DNA of 64,000 nt, from positions 186,001 to 250,000 of the forward strand of contig NZ_JACIEK010000003.1 in assembly GCF_014196835.1 (NCBI RefSeq), in the 5' to 3' direction. Origin of the DNA: Aureimonas pseudogalii (GTDB lineage: Bacteria > Pseudomonadota > Alphaproteobacteria > Rhizobiales > Rhizobiaceae). The translations under genes were made by a program, and so were the position numbers. The notes below the pieces were generated by a model that was given only the letters and a program-made list of their open reading frames with translations, was not told the DNA's origin and did not search any database. Numbering within the stretch: position 1 is the first letter of the stretch; each line of letters begins with the position of its first letter. This document shows positions 56,208-64,000 of this stretch, one piece after another.

Positions 56208-56235
56208 GACGCAAAGCGTCGCCCTTGCGACATGC
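56208..56235 (-). promoter_or_regulatory. Control motif upstream of gbcA (GCGACATGC plus inverted repeats)
   Basis: GCGACATGC at 56227-56235 is identical to a 9-mer upstream of soxB. Just beside it are two overlapping inverted repeats, GACGC-AAA-GCGTC (56208-56220) and GTCGC-CCTT-GCGAC (56218-56231). The block lies 68-95 bp before the gbcA start, a position suited to an activator. Confidence 0.45.
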
Positions 56236-56281
56236 TGCCGGCGGTCGCTGGCCCTCGCAGGAACGAACCACCGGATCGTGC

Positions 56282-56848
56282 TCACACGTATTCGCGCATC
56301 GCCTCGGCGAGGAAGTCGAACGCGTAGGACGCGAACGAGCGCCAGACGTCGATCTCGAACGCCTCCGGCCCGGTGCGCATCAGCACGATCTCGGTCTTGC
56401 CGAGAACGGTGCGGGTGCCCGCGCCCACTGGAAAGGCGGTCAGCGCGAGGTCGAGCGGGCAGCCGGCGTTGAGCACGTCCGTTGCCCGCGGCCCCGTCAG
56501 TTCCAAGGCGCACGAGCGGTGGCTGACATCGACGAGCGAATGCGGCACCCCGGCCAACGTCTGCGCCAGCGCCGGACCGAGCGACGTATCGACCGCCGGG
56601 GCCGTCAACAGCCACTCGTCCGGCCCGAGCCACAGCGCGCGGCGCTTGCCTACATTCGCGACGCGGCAGGCCTCGCGCGGCAGGGCGACACCGAAGGCCG
56701 CCGCCACCGGCTCGAAGCCGGCTTCGGCGCGCAGGCGCAGGTTCCACCGGGTTCGTGCGTCCAACGTCGTCAGCTGCGCGTGGACGGGTGTGCCAAGGGC
56801 GGCGCGATCGCCGAGCGGCGGGGCGGGGATCATCGTCGGCTCAGACAT
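56282..56848 (-). CDS. soxG: Sarcosine oxidase gamma subunit
   Basis: The 188-residue protein has the SoxG pattern: WNLRLRAEAG near the start, LWLGPDEWLLTAP, SLVDVSHRSCALELTGPRATDVLNAGCPLDL and a C-terminal DVWRSFASYAFDFLAEAMREY. It is the smallest GcvT-like structural subunit of the heterotetramer. Its ATG at 56848 overlaps the soxA stop by 8 nt. It ends the soxBDAG series. Confidence 0.93.
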   Translation of the reverse strand: MSEPTMIPAPPLGDRAALGTPVHAQLTTLDARTRWNLRLRAEAGFEPVAAAFGVALPREACRVANVGKRRALWLGPDEWLLTAPAVDTSLGPALAQTLAGVPHSLVDVSHRSCALELTGPRATDVLNAGCPLDLALTAFPVGAGTRTVLGKTEIVLMRTGPEAFEIDVWRSFASYAFDFLAEAMREYV

Positions 56849-59825
56849 CGAGGCGCTCGTTGGCTTTGTCGTAGAAGACGGGATCGACGATCTCGGCGGC
56901 GATGCGCCCGCCCGGCATGGGAATGTCCACGGTCTCGCCGAGGCGCGCCCGTCCGTTCCTCACCAGCGCCAGCGCGATGGAGCGGCCGAGCGCCTCGGAG
57001 TGGTAGGCGGAGGTGACGTGGCCGAGCGCCGAACCGGAGGCGAGCGCATCGGCCTGCTCGTGATGCTCGACGATCTGCGCGCCTTCCTCCAGCACGGTCG
57101 CGGCCTCGCGGGTGAGCAGGCCCACCATCTGCTTGCGCCCGGCCGCCGACAGCGCCGGACGGGCGAGCGAGCGCATGCCGACGAAGTCGTGCTTCTTCTT
57201 CGCCACCGCCCAGCCGAGGCCGACGTCGTCGGGCACCGCCGTGCCGTCCGTCTCCTGGCCGACGATGATGTAGCCCTTCTCGGCACGCAGCACGTGCATC
57301 GTCTCGGTGCCGTAGGGCGTGATGGCGTAGGGCTCGCCGGCCGCGTAGACGGCCTCCCAGATCTGTCGCCCGTAACCGGCGGGCACGTTGATCTCGAAGC
57401 CGAGCTCGCCCGTGAACGACACCCGCCAGAGGCGCATGGGAACGCCGAGAATGGTGCCCTCGCGCATCTGCATGTGCGCCATCGCCTCGCGCGAGATGTC
57501 GAGCCCGTCGACGAGGCCCTCGATCACCTTGCGCGCGTTCGGCCCCTGCACGGCGATCGTAGCCCATGCCTCGGTGGTGGAGGTCAGCCAGACGTCGAGA
57601 TGCGGCCATTCCGTCTGGAGGTAGTCCTCCATGTGGTGGAGCACGCGCGGCGCGCCGCCGGTGGTCGTGGTCAGGTGGAAGCGATCCTCCGCGATGCGCC
57701 CGACGACGCCGTCGTCCATCACGAACCCGTCCTCGCGCAGCGTCACGCCATAGCGCAGGCCCCCGACCGCCAGCTTCTTGAACGGGTTGGTGTAGATGCG
57801 CTCGACGAACTCGGCGGCATCCGGTCCCACGACCTCGATCTTGCCGAGCGTCGAGGCGTCGAAGATGCCGACGGACTGGCGCACCGCCCGGCATTCGCGG
57901 GCGACGGCGGCGTGCAGATCCTCGCCGCCCTGCGGGAAGTAGTGGGCGCGCTTCCAGATGCCGACATCCTCGAAGGCGGCGCCGCGCTCCGCCGCCCAGT
58001 CGTGGATCGGCGTGGTGCGCACGGGATCGAACAGCCGCCCTCGCGCTGCGCCCGCGAAGCTGCCGAAGGTCGTCGGCGTGTAGGGCGGGCGGAAGGTGGT
58101 GAGGCCGATTGCCGTCTCGGGCTTGCCGATCTCCTGTGAGACGATGGCGAGCGCGTTGATGTTGGAAAGGCGTCCCTGGTCGGTCGCCATGCCCGAGGTC
58201 GTGTAGCGCTTGACGTGCTCGATGGAGCGGAAGCCTTCCTGCGTCGCGAGCCGCACGTCCTTGGCGGTCACGTCGTTCTGGAAATCCACGAAGGCCTTGA
58301 CGGTGCGCGGATCGCCGCCATGAAAGGCCGCGCCGCGGAAGCCGGCATGGCCGGTGTCGATGGCTTCGACCGCATGGCGGCTCGCGCCGCCGGTGTCGGT
58401 GCCGTGCCCTGCGGCCTCGCCGTCGGCGAGCACGTCGGCCAGCGCGTAGACGCCGCGGCAGGCGCCGGCGGAGCGCTCGCCTTCGACGGATTCGGCGGGG
58501 ACGTAGGCGTCGAGCGCCTCGTCCCAGCGCATCTTGCCGCGCGACTGCGAGAAGAGCGAGATCGTCGGCGTGAAGCCGGCCGACATCAGCAGGCAGTCGC
58601 AGGCGATCGTCTCGCCGCTCGTCCAGCCCTTGCGCATGAGCGTCGCCGAGGCGACGCGCAGACGGCCCGCGGTGCCGGAGACGGAGGTGCCGGGATAGAC
58701 GGGGATGCCCGCCGCCCGCGCCTTCTGGACGTAGGGGCCGGACGGGTCGTCGCGTAGATCAGCGATGGCCGCGATCTCGACGCCGGCGGCCTTGAGGTCG
58801 AGCGCCGCGCGATAGGCGCTGTCGCCAGCGGTGAAGACCACGGCGCGCCGCCCCGGCAGCACGCCGTATCGGTTGGCGTATTGGCGCGCGGCCTCGGCCA
58901 TCAGAATGCCCGGCCGGTCGTTGTCCGGGAAGACGATGGGCCGCTCGATCGAGCCGGTGGCGAAGACGACGCGGCTGGCGCGCACCTGCCACAGGCGCTC
59001 GCGCGGCTGGCGCGGATCGGCATGCGCCAGATGCTCGGTGACGCGCTCGCACAGGCCGAGGAAGTTGTGCGGGTAGAAGCCGAAGGCGGTGGTGCGCGGC
59101 AGCAGCGTCACGTTCGGCCGCGTCCGCAGCTTGTGCAGGCAGTCGCGCACGAAGGCCGGACCGGAGAAGCCGTCGATCACCGCGTCGCTTTCGTGCAGCA
59201 GCGTGCCGCCCATCTCCGCCTGCTCGTCGCAGAGCGTGACGCGCGCCTCCGGGTCTTCCGAAGCGGCAAGTGCGGCGGCGAGGCCGGCCGGACCGGCGCC
59301 GATCACGAGCACGTCGCAATGGGCGAAGCGCTGGGTGTAGCGGTCGGCATCCGCGGCTTCCGGCGCGCGGCCGAGGCCGGCGGCGTGGCGGATGATCGGC
59401 TCGTAGAGCTTCTCCCAGGCCGAGCGCGGCCACATGAAGGTCTTGTAGTAGAAGCCGGCCGAGAAGAACTTGCCGAGCACGTCGTTGACCGCGCCGACAT
59501 CGTGGCGCAGCGACGGCCAGCGATTCTGGCTGGTGGCGACGAGCCCCTCGTAGAGCTCGACCTGCGTCGCCCGCAGGTTCGGCGTGAAATGGGCCTCGTC
59601 GGCGCCGACGCCGACCAGCGCGTTCGGCTCTTCCGAGCCGGCGGTGACGATGCCGCGCGGCCGATGATACTTGAACGATCGTCCGACGAGGTGGACGCCG
59701 TTGGCGAGCAGCGCCGAAGCGAGCGTGTCGCCTTCGTAGCCGCGATAGGTGACGCCGTCGAAGGAGAAGGTGAGGGGCGAGGCGCGGTCGACGCGGCCGC
59801 CGGACGCCGTGCGGAACGCGCTCAT
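56841..59825 (-). CDS. soxA: Sarcosine oxidase alpha subunit
   Basis: The 994-residue protein has an N-terminal ferredoxin-like domain without cluster cysteines (about 20-105, YEGDTLASALLANG), a dinucleotide-binding flavoprotein domain (about 165-440, DVLVIGAGPAGLAAALAAS), and a C-terminal GcvT-like folate-binding domain (about 600-990, with GAHGE-like aminomethyltransferase motifs such as SFTGELGFEINVPAGY). It oxidises sarcosine with SoxBDG to glycine, hydrogen peroxide and 5,10-methylene-tetrahydrofolate. ATG 59825 overlaps the soxD stop by 4 nt; the open frame upstream to 60149 overlaps soxD and is rejected. Confidence 0.95.
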   Translation of the reverse strand: MSAFRTASGGRVDRASPLTFSFDGVTYRGYEGDTLASALLANGVHLVGRSFKYHRPRGIVTAGSEEPNALVGVGADEAHFTPNLRATQVELYEGLVATSQNRWPSLRHDVGAVNDVLGKFFSAGFYYKTFMWPRSAWEKLYEPIIRHAAGLGRAPEAADADRYTQRFAHCDVLVIGAGPAGLAAALAASEDPEARVTLCDEQAEMGGTLLHESDAVIDGFSGPAFVRDCLHKLRTRPNVTLLPRTTAFGFYPHNFLGLCERVTEHLAHADPRQPRERLWQVRASRVVFATGSIERPIVFPDNDRPGILMAEAARQYANRYGVLPGRRAVVFTAGDSAYRAALDLKAAGVEIAAIADLRDDPSGPYVQKARAAGIPVYPGTSVSGTAGRLRVASATLMRKGWTSGETIACDCLLMSAGFTPTISLFSQSRGKMRWDEALDAYVPAESVEGERSAGACRGVYALADVLADGEAAGHGTDTGGASRHAVEAIDTGHAGFRGAAFHGGDPRTVKAFVDFQNDVTAKDVRLATQEGFRSIEHVKRYTTSGMATDQGRLSNINALAIVSQEIGKPETAIGLTTFRPPYTPTTFGSFAGAARGRLFDPVRTTPIHDWAAERGAAFEDVGIWKRAHYFPQGGEDLHAAVARECRAVRQSVGIFDASTLGKIEVVGPDAAEFVERIYTNPFKKLAVGGLRYGVTLREDGFVMDDGVVGRIAEDRFHLTTTTGGAPRVLHHMEDYLQTEWPHLDVWLTSTTEAWATIAVQGPNARKVIEGLVDGLDISREAMAHMQMREGTILGVPMRLWRVSFTGELGFEINVPAGYGRQIWEAVYAAGEPYAITPYGTETMHVLRAEKGYIIVGQETDGTAVPDDVGLGWAVAKKKHDFVGMRSLARPALSAAGRKQMVGLLTREAATVLEEGAQIVEHHEQADALASGSALGHVTSAYHSEALGRSIALALVRNGRARLGETVDIPMPGGRIAAEIVDPVFYDKANERLDV

Positions 59826-60172
59826 CGCGCCGCCTCCGACGACCAGGTGCCGACATTGTCGCCGCTGAGCGCCGGCTGGTTCGCTTCCGGTGCGCCGCCC
59901 GTGTCCGGCCGCGGTTCGCCGACCCTGTAGGTGGCGGCGAAGAAGTCGGTGCGGGTGTCGCGCAATGCGTTGAAGAAGCGGGCGCAGCCATGGATGTGGC
60001 GCCAGCGCTCGGCATGCAGCCCGCGCACGTTGGAGCGCTGGTAGAGGAAATCGCCCCACGCGTCGGCGCCGACCTCCGACGGGGTCTCGGCGCGCACGAC
60101 ATGGGCCTCGCCGGCATAGCGGAACTCGAGTTCGGGTCGCGCGCCGCAATAGGGGCAGTGGATCAGCAGCAT
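59822..60172 (-). CDS. soxD: Sarcosine oxidase delta subunit
   Basis: The 116-residue protein has the zinc-binding start MLLIHCPYCGARPELEF (Cys6 and Cys9) and the W-x-H region RHIHGCARFFNALRDTRT, as in SoxD, which normally has about 90-100 residues; this one carries a slightly longer C-terminal tail. It is a zinc-containing structural subunit. It overlaps soxA by 4 nt and follows soxB by 61 bp. Confidence 0.93.
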   Translation of the reverse strand: MLLIHCPYCGARPELEFRYAGEAHVVRAETPSEVGADAWGDFLYQRSNVRGLHAERWRHIHGCARFFNALRDTRTDFFAATYRVGEPRPDTGGAPEANQPALSGDNVGTWSSEAAR

Positions 60173-60233
60173 GGGGCTCGGCCTTCGCAGGACGGATGAA
60201 GGGTCGAAGACGGCATTCGAAACGGCGTCATCG

Positions 60234-61490
60234 TCAGTGCGCCACCGCCGCCGCCGCGGCCTCGTCGATCAGCACGCCGTCGCGGAAGCGCTCGATCGTG
60301 AAGGGCGCGTTGATCGGGTGCGGCTCGTCGCGGGCGATCGTGTGGGCGAAGACGTGGCCCGAGCCCGGCGTCGCCTTGAAGCCGCCGGTGCCCCATCCGC
60401 AATTGACGTAGAGCCCCTTCACCGGCGTCTTGGCGAGAATGGGCGAGCGGTCGGGCGTCACGTCGACGATGCCGCCCCAGGAGCGCAGCATTCGCATCCT
60501 GCGATATTGCGGGAAGAGCTCGCAGATGGCGTCGAGCGTGTGGTTGGCGATGTGGAGCCCGCCGCGCTGCGTGTAGGACGTGTAGGCGTCGGTGCCGGCG
60601 CCGATCACCAACTCGCCCTTGTCGGACTGCGAGATGTAGGCGTGAATCGTGTTCGACATAACGACGCAGGGGAAGACCGGCTTGATCGGCTCGGAGACCA
60701 GCGCCTGAAGAGGGTAGCTTTCGAGCGGCATGCGCACGTCCGCCATCGCCATGACCACCGAGGTGTTGCCGGCGGCGACGACGCCGACCTTGGCGGTGTC
60801 GATGGCGCCGCGGGTGGTGTCCACGCCCGTCACCTCGCCGCTGGGCCCACGCCGGATCGCCGTCACCTCGCAGTTCTGGATGATGTCGACGCCGAGCGCG
60901 GAGGCCGCACGCGCGTAGCCCCACGCCACGGCGTCGTGCCGCGCCGTGCCGCCGCGCCGCTGCAGCGCGCCGCCGAGCACGGGATAGCGCATGGTCGAGG
61001 CGTCGATGTTGAGCGGCGGGCAGTAGGCCTTGCACTCTTCGGCCGACAGCCATTCGTTGTCGACGCCGGCCAGCCGGTTGGCGTGGACGTGGCGCTTGAA
61101 GACCTGGATGTCGTGGATGTTGTGCGCGAGCATGAGGACGCCGCGCGGCGAGTACATCACGTTGTAGTTGAGGTCCTGGCTCAGGCCCTCCCACAGCTTC
61201 ACGGCGTGGTCGTAGAGCGCCGCCGATTCCTCGAACAGGTAGTTCGAGCGGATGATCGTGGTGTTGCGGCCGGTGTTGCCGCCGCCGATCCAGCCCTTCT
61301 CCAGCACCGCGACGTTGCGGACGCCGTGCTCCTTGGCGAGGTAGTAGGCAGTGGCGAGCCCGTGCCCGCCGCCGCCGACGATCACGGCGTCGTAGCGGCT
61401 GCGCGGCGTGGCATCGCGCCACTGCGCCTGCCAGCCCCGGTTCGATCCGAGCGCCTTGGCGATGATCGAGAACCCGGAAAATCTCTGCAT
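60234..61490 (-). CDS. soxB: Sarcosine oxidase beta subunit
   Basis: The 418-residue protein begins MQRFSGFSIIAKALG and has the FAD loop YDAVIVGGGGHGLATAYYLAKEHG, GWIGGGNTGRNTTIIRSNYL (region of the covalent FMN histidine is further on in related enzymes), and the C-terminal CGWGTGGFKATPGSGHVFA. It holds FAD and the sarcosine site. ATG 61490 with AGGATCG upstream is preferred to an in-frame start at 61568, which would lie in the motif-rich control region. It is the first gene of the leftward soxBDAG-gbcAB-gbdR series. Confidence 0.95.
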   Translation of the reverse strand: MQRFSGFSIIAKALGSNRGWQAQWRDATPRSRYDAVIVGGGGHGLATAYYLAKEHGVRNVAVLEKGWIGGGNTGRNTTIIRSNYLFEESAALYDHAVKLWEGLSQDLNYNVMYSPRGVLMLAHNIHDIQVFKRHVHANRLAGVDNEWLSAEECKAYCPPLNIDASTMRYPVLGGALQRRGGTARHDAVAWGYARAASALGVDIIQNCEVTAIRRGPSGEVTGVDTTRGAIDTAKVGVVAAGNTSVVMAMADVRMPLESYPLQALVSEPIKPVFPCVVMSNTIHAYISQSDKGELVIGAGTDAYTSYTQRGGLHIANHTLDAICELFPQYRRMRMLRSWGGIVDVTPDRSPILAKTPVKGLYVNCGWGTGGFKATPGSGHVFAHTIARDEPHPINAPFTIERFRDGVLIDEAAAAAVAH

Positions 61491-61564
61491 GAAGGGCGAT
61501 CCTGCGGAAGGGAACCGGGTTCGACCTTCGCATCCGCAGCGCGCTCGCGGCGATGACGAATCCG

Positions 61565-61609
61565 GCATGTCACTTGTATGGAGGCGACATGCGGGATGAA
61601 TGCGACATG
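61565..61609 (-). promoter_or_regulatory. soxB control region: three CGACATG-type half-sites
   Basis: GCATGTC (61565-61571) and GACATGC (61586-61592) form a perfect inverted repeat with a 14-bp gap. The longer GCGACATG occurs at 61584-61591 and again at 61602-61609, an 18-bp direct repeat. The array is 75-120 bp before soxB. GCGACATGC also occurs before gbcA, suggesting a shared activator, probably the AraC-type GbdR encoded at the end of the unit. Confidence 0.5.
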
Positions 61610-61619
61610 ACGAAGCGGA

Positions 61620-63119
61620 TCAGGCGACCACACTGTCGAGAACCGCGGGCGCTCGTTCGGCGAAGCGGAAGCGTCCGCGTCCGGCTTCCTTGGCCTGGTA
61701 GAGCGCGACGTCGGCGCTTTTCATCAAGGTTTCCGGGTCATCGCCGTCGATCGCCAGCGCGACGCCGATCGTCACCCCGACCCGGAAGACCTCGTCGCCG
61801 TGCGGAATGGGTTCGCTCAACGAACGAATGATGCGGCGCGCGCGAAGTCCGAGCTCGTATCGATTGGAGGAGGCGGCCAGGATGACGAACTCGTCGCCGC
61901 CGATGCGCGCGCACAGGTCTCCCGCGGGGAGAGCCTGCATTAGGCGCCTGGCCACCTCGCGCAAGACGTGGTCTCCGGCGGCATGGCCGAACCGGTCGTT
62001 CACCGCCTTGAAGTGATCGAGGTCGAGATAGAGAAGCGCGAGGTCTCCCGTATTCGAGCCGATGGCGCGCCAGATCGCGTTCTGGAACGAGGCCCGGTTC
62101 GGCAGGCTCGTCAGCATGTCGTGGAAGGCCTGATGCTCGGCGTGCCGTTTGGCGGCACGCAGGGCCTGAGCGAGATCCTTGCCCTCGCGGGCCGAACGCA
62201 TGCCCTGATGCGCGAGCACGATCACGAAGCCGCCGACAGCGACGACGAGCCCCAAGACCCAAGGCAGCAGGCTCCACAGCATGGCCGTTCCCGGTTCGGG
62301 ATAGTCTGCGATCATCGCGACTGCGCGATCGGACGTGGCGGATGCAAGAACGATGTCGTGCGATGGTCGTGCTGCGGGATCGACCACCTTAAAACGCAGA
62401 CGCTCGAGGCCGAGCTGCAGCCGCATCTCCTCGAGTTCGCCCGGCGAGAGCCAGTCGCCGAAAACCAGGACAGAAGTGGTAAGATCGTCGGGTTTTACGG
62501 TCTCATCGCCGCCGGGACTGATGGCGGCGGCCGCGACGAACATCGGGCTTCCCTTCAGCGAGATGATCGTTTGAACGGCTTCGCCCGATCTCGACCGGGT
62601 CGCTCTCGCATCGTGCACCAGTTGGTTCACGCGGTCGCGTTCGAAGGCGAATGCCGGATGGTCGCTTCGCATCCCGTCGGCCAGCGAATAGACCTCGCGG
62701 TCCGCACCGTCGAAGACGGCCAGAGCCTCGATGCCCAAATCGTCCTTGAGCGTGCGACCCATGTTGTTCTGGTCCCACGCCCAACGCGGATCCAGCTTGA
62801 GATGAAGATGGCGATAGGCGTCGCCCCAGTCGCCATAGTCGACGACGGTCTGGGACATGAATTTCAGGCGGTTCGTGAGGAGGATGTTGGCGAAGTGCCG
62901 TGTCTGCTCCGCGGCTCGCTCGTTCTGCACGCGCGCTGCTCTCAAGACGAGGCCGCTCGACAGCACGAGAACGATCGTGACGGCTGCGATCAGCAGCATC
63001 GTTGCCGTGCGTCCGAACGCGATCGTGACCGGCTTGGCAAATCCCATCGGCGGATTGGTTCCCTCGTTGAGCGGAGGATAATCGAAGAAGGTTGAAAGAT
63101 GGTCTCGTTCGCGCGACAT
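61620..63119 (-). CDS. CHASE4-GGDEF membrane diguanylate cyclase
   Basis: The 499-residue protein has a transmembrane helix at about 40-60, a periplasmic CHASE4 domain (about 85-270, with DYGDWGDAYRHL), a second membrane helix at about 285-308 and a C-terminal GGDEF domain (about 335-490). The active-site motif ARIGGDEFVIL and LYLDLDHFKAVNDRFGHAAGD are intact, so it should make cyclic di-GMP. The inhibitory I-site position, normally RxxD five residues before GGDEF, reads PAGD and is probably not functional. The ATG at 63119 has no ribosome site; ATG 63047, with GAGGGAA upstream, is a good alternative that removes 24 residues. The sensed signal is unknown. No EAL domain. Confidence 0.9.
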   Translation of the reverse strand: MSRERDHLSTFFDYPPLNEGTNPPMGFAKPVTIAFGRTATMLLIAAVTIVLVLSSGLVLRAARVQNERAAEQTRHFANILLTNRLKFMSQTVVDYGDWGDAYRHLHLKLDPRWAWDQNNMGRTLKDDLGIEALAVFDGADREVYSLADGMRSDHPAFAFERDRVNQLVHDARATRSRSGEAVQTIISLKGSPMFVAAAAISPGGDETVKPDDLTTSVLVFGDWLSPGELEEMRLQLGLERLRFKVVDPAARPSHDIVLASATSDRAVAMIADYPEPGTAMLWSLLPWVLGLVVAVGGFVIVLAHQGMRSAREGKDLAQALRAAKRHAEHQAFHDMLTSLPNRASFQNAIWRAIGSNTGDLALLYLDLDHFKAVNDRFGHAAGDHVLREVARRLMQALPAGDLCARIGGDEFVILAASSNRYELGLRARRIIRSLSEPIPHGDEVFRVGVTIGVALAIDGDDPETLMKSADVALYQAKEAGRGRFRFAERAPAVLDSVVA

Positions 63120-63184
63120 AACGCCGCGGAAGGTCGCGTGGGAAGAGTGCTCCTACCGAAAGAGTGGCGTCTCGTCTCGCTCCG

Positions 63185-64000
63185 CTAGATTTCGAGCGCG
63201 GAAAGGTCGCGGTAGAGATCGAGCGCCTCCGGGTTGGCCAGTGCCTCCTTGTTCTTCACCTCCCGCCCATGCACGACGTCGCGCACCGCCAGTTCGACGA
63301 TCTTTCCCGACTTGGTGCGAGGAATGTCGGAGACGGCGACGATGCGGGCGGGAACGTGGCGCGGCGTCGCTCCCTGGCGAACCTTCTGGCGAATGGTTCG
63401 CTCGAGGGCTTCGTCCAGAACCGTGCCCGGCTGCAAGCGCACGAACAGGACGACGCGCACGTCGCCTTCGAAATCCTGTCCGATGGCGATGGCTTCCAGC
63501 ACCTCCGGCACCGCTTCCACTTGCGCGTAGATCTCGGCGGTGCCGATGCGCACGCCGCCGGGGTTGAGCGTCGCGTCCGATCGCCCATGGATCACGAGGC
63601 CGCCGTGTTCGGTGGTTTCCGCGAAGTCGCCATGGCACCAGATCCCGGCGAACCGGTCGAAATAGGCGGCGTGGTATCGCGAGCCATCTGGATCGGCGAA
63701 GAAGCCGAGCGGCATGGCGGGGAAGGGTTGCGTGCAGACGAGCTCACCCTTCTCGCCCACGGCGACCGAGCGGCCTTCGTCGTTCCAGACCTCCACCGCG
63801 AGCCCGAGGCCCGGCCCCTGGATCTCGCCGCGCCAGACCGGCCGGGTGGGATCGCCGAGCACGAAGCAGGAGACGATGTCCGTGCCCCCCGAGATCGAGG
63901 CGAGATGCAGGTCGCGCTTGATCGCATCGTAGACGAAGTCGAAGCTCTCCGCGACGAGCGGCGAGCCGGTGGACATCATCGCACGCAGCGGGGTCAGATC
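63185..64000 (-). CDS. Acetoacetate-CoA ligase, C-terminal part (5' end beyond window)
   Basis: The minus-strand frame is open from the window edge ([15 protein letters not shown]) to a stop at 63185, giving 271 residues of an ANL-superfamily ligase. [31 protein letters not shown] is typical of acetoacetyl-CoA synthetases, then [31 protein letters not shown] and [18 protein letters not shown] with the catalytic lysine. Full-length proteins have about 650 residues, so some 380 are missing on the right. It would activate acetoacetate for polyhydroxybutyrate or ketone-body use. The gene is independent of the choline genes. Confidence 0.9.
   Translation of the reverse strand, partial: DLTPLRAMMSTGSPLVAESFDFVYDAIKRDLHLASISGGTDIVSCFVLGDPTRPVWRGEIQGPGLGLAVEVWNDEGRSVAVGEKGELVCTQPFPAMPLGFFADPDGSRYHAAYFDRFAGIWCHGDFAETTEHGGLVIHGRSDATLNPGGVRIGTAEIYAQVEAVPEVLEAIAIGQDFEGDVRVVLFVRLQPGTVLDEALERTIRQKVRQGATPRHVPARIVAVSDIPRTKSGKIVELAVRDVVHGREVKNKEALANPEALDLYRDLSALEI

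Noticed and set aside
56841-60149. 1102-residue frame suggesting an extended soxA
   Set aside because: The first 108 codons overlap soxD out of frame; ATG 59825 fits the family start.

Overview
The window reads as chromosomal or megaplasmid DNA of a high-GC alphaproteobacterium, most likely of the order Hyphomicrobiales (Rhizobiales). The pointers are a ChvE-GguA-GguB sugar transporter, a ChoXWV choline transporter, a rhizobial-type rhamnose locus with a fused aldolase/dehydrogenase, Gfo/Idh galactose oxidation, and dense operons with 4-nt ATGA overlaps. Genus cannot be fixed from the sequence. I saw no rRNA, tRNA, CRISPR array, insertion sequence or phage gene. The window is catabolic almost from end to end, and both edges cut a gene (a rhamnose kinase at the left, an acetoacetate-CoA ligase at the right).

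Region 1 (1-6670), L-rhamnose: rhaR, rhaU and the partial rhaK run leftward. rhaD (fused aldolase/dehydrogenase), rhaI and a SIS-domain sugar-phosphate isomerase run rightward from a shared control region. Region 2 (6844-20037), propionyl-CoA and valine: pccB, pccA, mutA, mutB and an epimerase turn propionyl-CoA into methylmalonyl-CoA and succinyl-CoA. After a small secreted repeat protein on the other strand, a second coupled operon (acyl-CoA dehydrogenase, 3-hydroxyisobutyryl-CoA hydrolase, 3-hydroxyisobutyrate dehydrogenase, acyl-CoA synthetase) covers the middle of valine breakdown, which itself ends in propionyl-CoA. An orphan receiver protein follows.

Region 3 (20597-30538), probably L-fucose or a related deoxy-sugar acid by the non-phosphorylating route: a zinc dehydrogenase, a CUT2 ABC transporter, a GntR regulator with two winged-helix domains, an FAH-family hydrolase, an SDR, an IclR regulator and L-fuconate dehydratase. 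A MATE exporter (30628-32025) separates this from Region 4 (32332-43915), D-galactose/L-arabinose oxidation: an AraD1/GguC-like protein, galactose 1-dehydrogenase, aldose epimerase, aldonate dehydratase, lactonase, KDGal kinase, KDPGal aldolase and ChvE-GguAB. A manganese catalase (44489-45415) follows.

Region 5 (45453-61490), choline and glycine betaine: ChoXWV imports choline. Divergently, one open reading frame encodes the choline repressor BetI joined in frame to betaine aldehyde dehydrogenase BetB, followed by choline dehydrogenase BetA. On the other strand a long unit encodes sarcosine oxidase (soxBDAG), the Rieske glycine-betaine demethylase (gbcAB) and a GbdR-like regulator. The chain choline to betaine to dimethylglycine, then sarcosine to glycine, is complete except for the dimethylglycine step. 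The window closes with a CHASE4-GGDEF protein and the acetoacetate-CoA ligase fragment.

The most remarkable item is the predicted BetI-BetB fusion: a DNA-binding repressor and an aldehyde dehydrogenase of the same pathway in one polypeptide, formally resembling PutA of proline catabolism. Next in interest are repeated sequence motifs that appear to tie the sox and gbc promoters together, candidate BetI boxes, the double-winged-helix GntR regulator, and a palindromic IclR operator.
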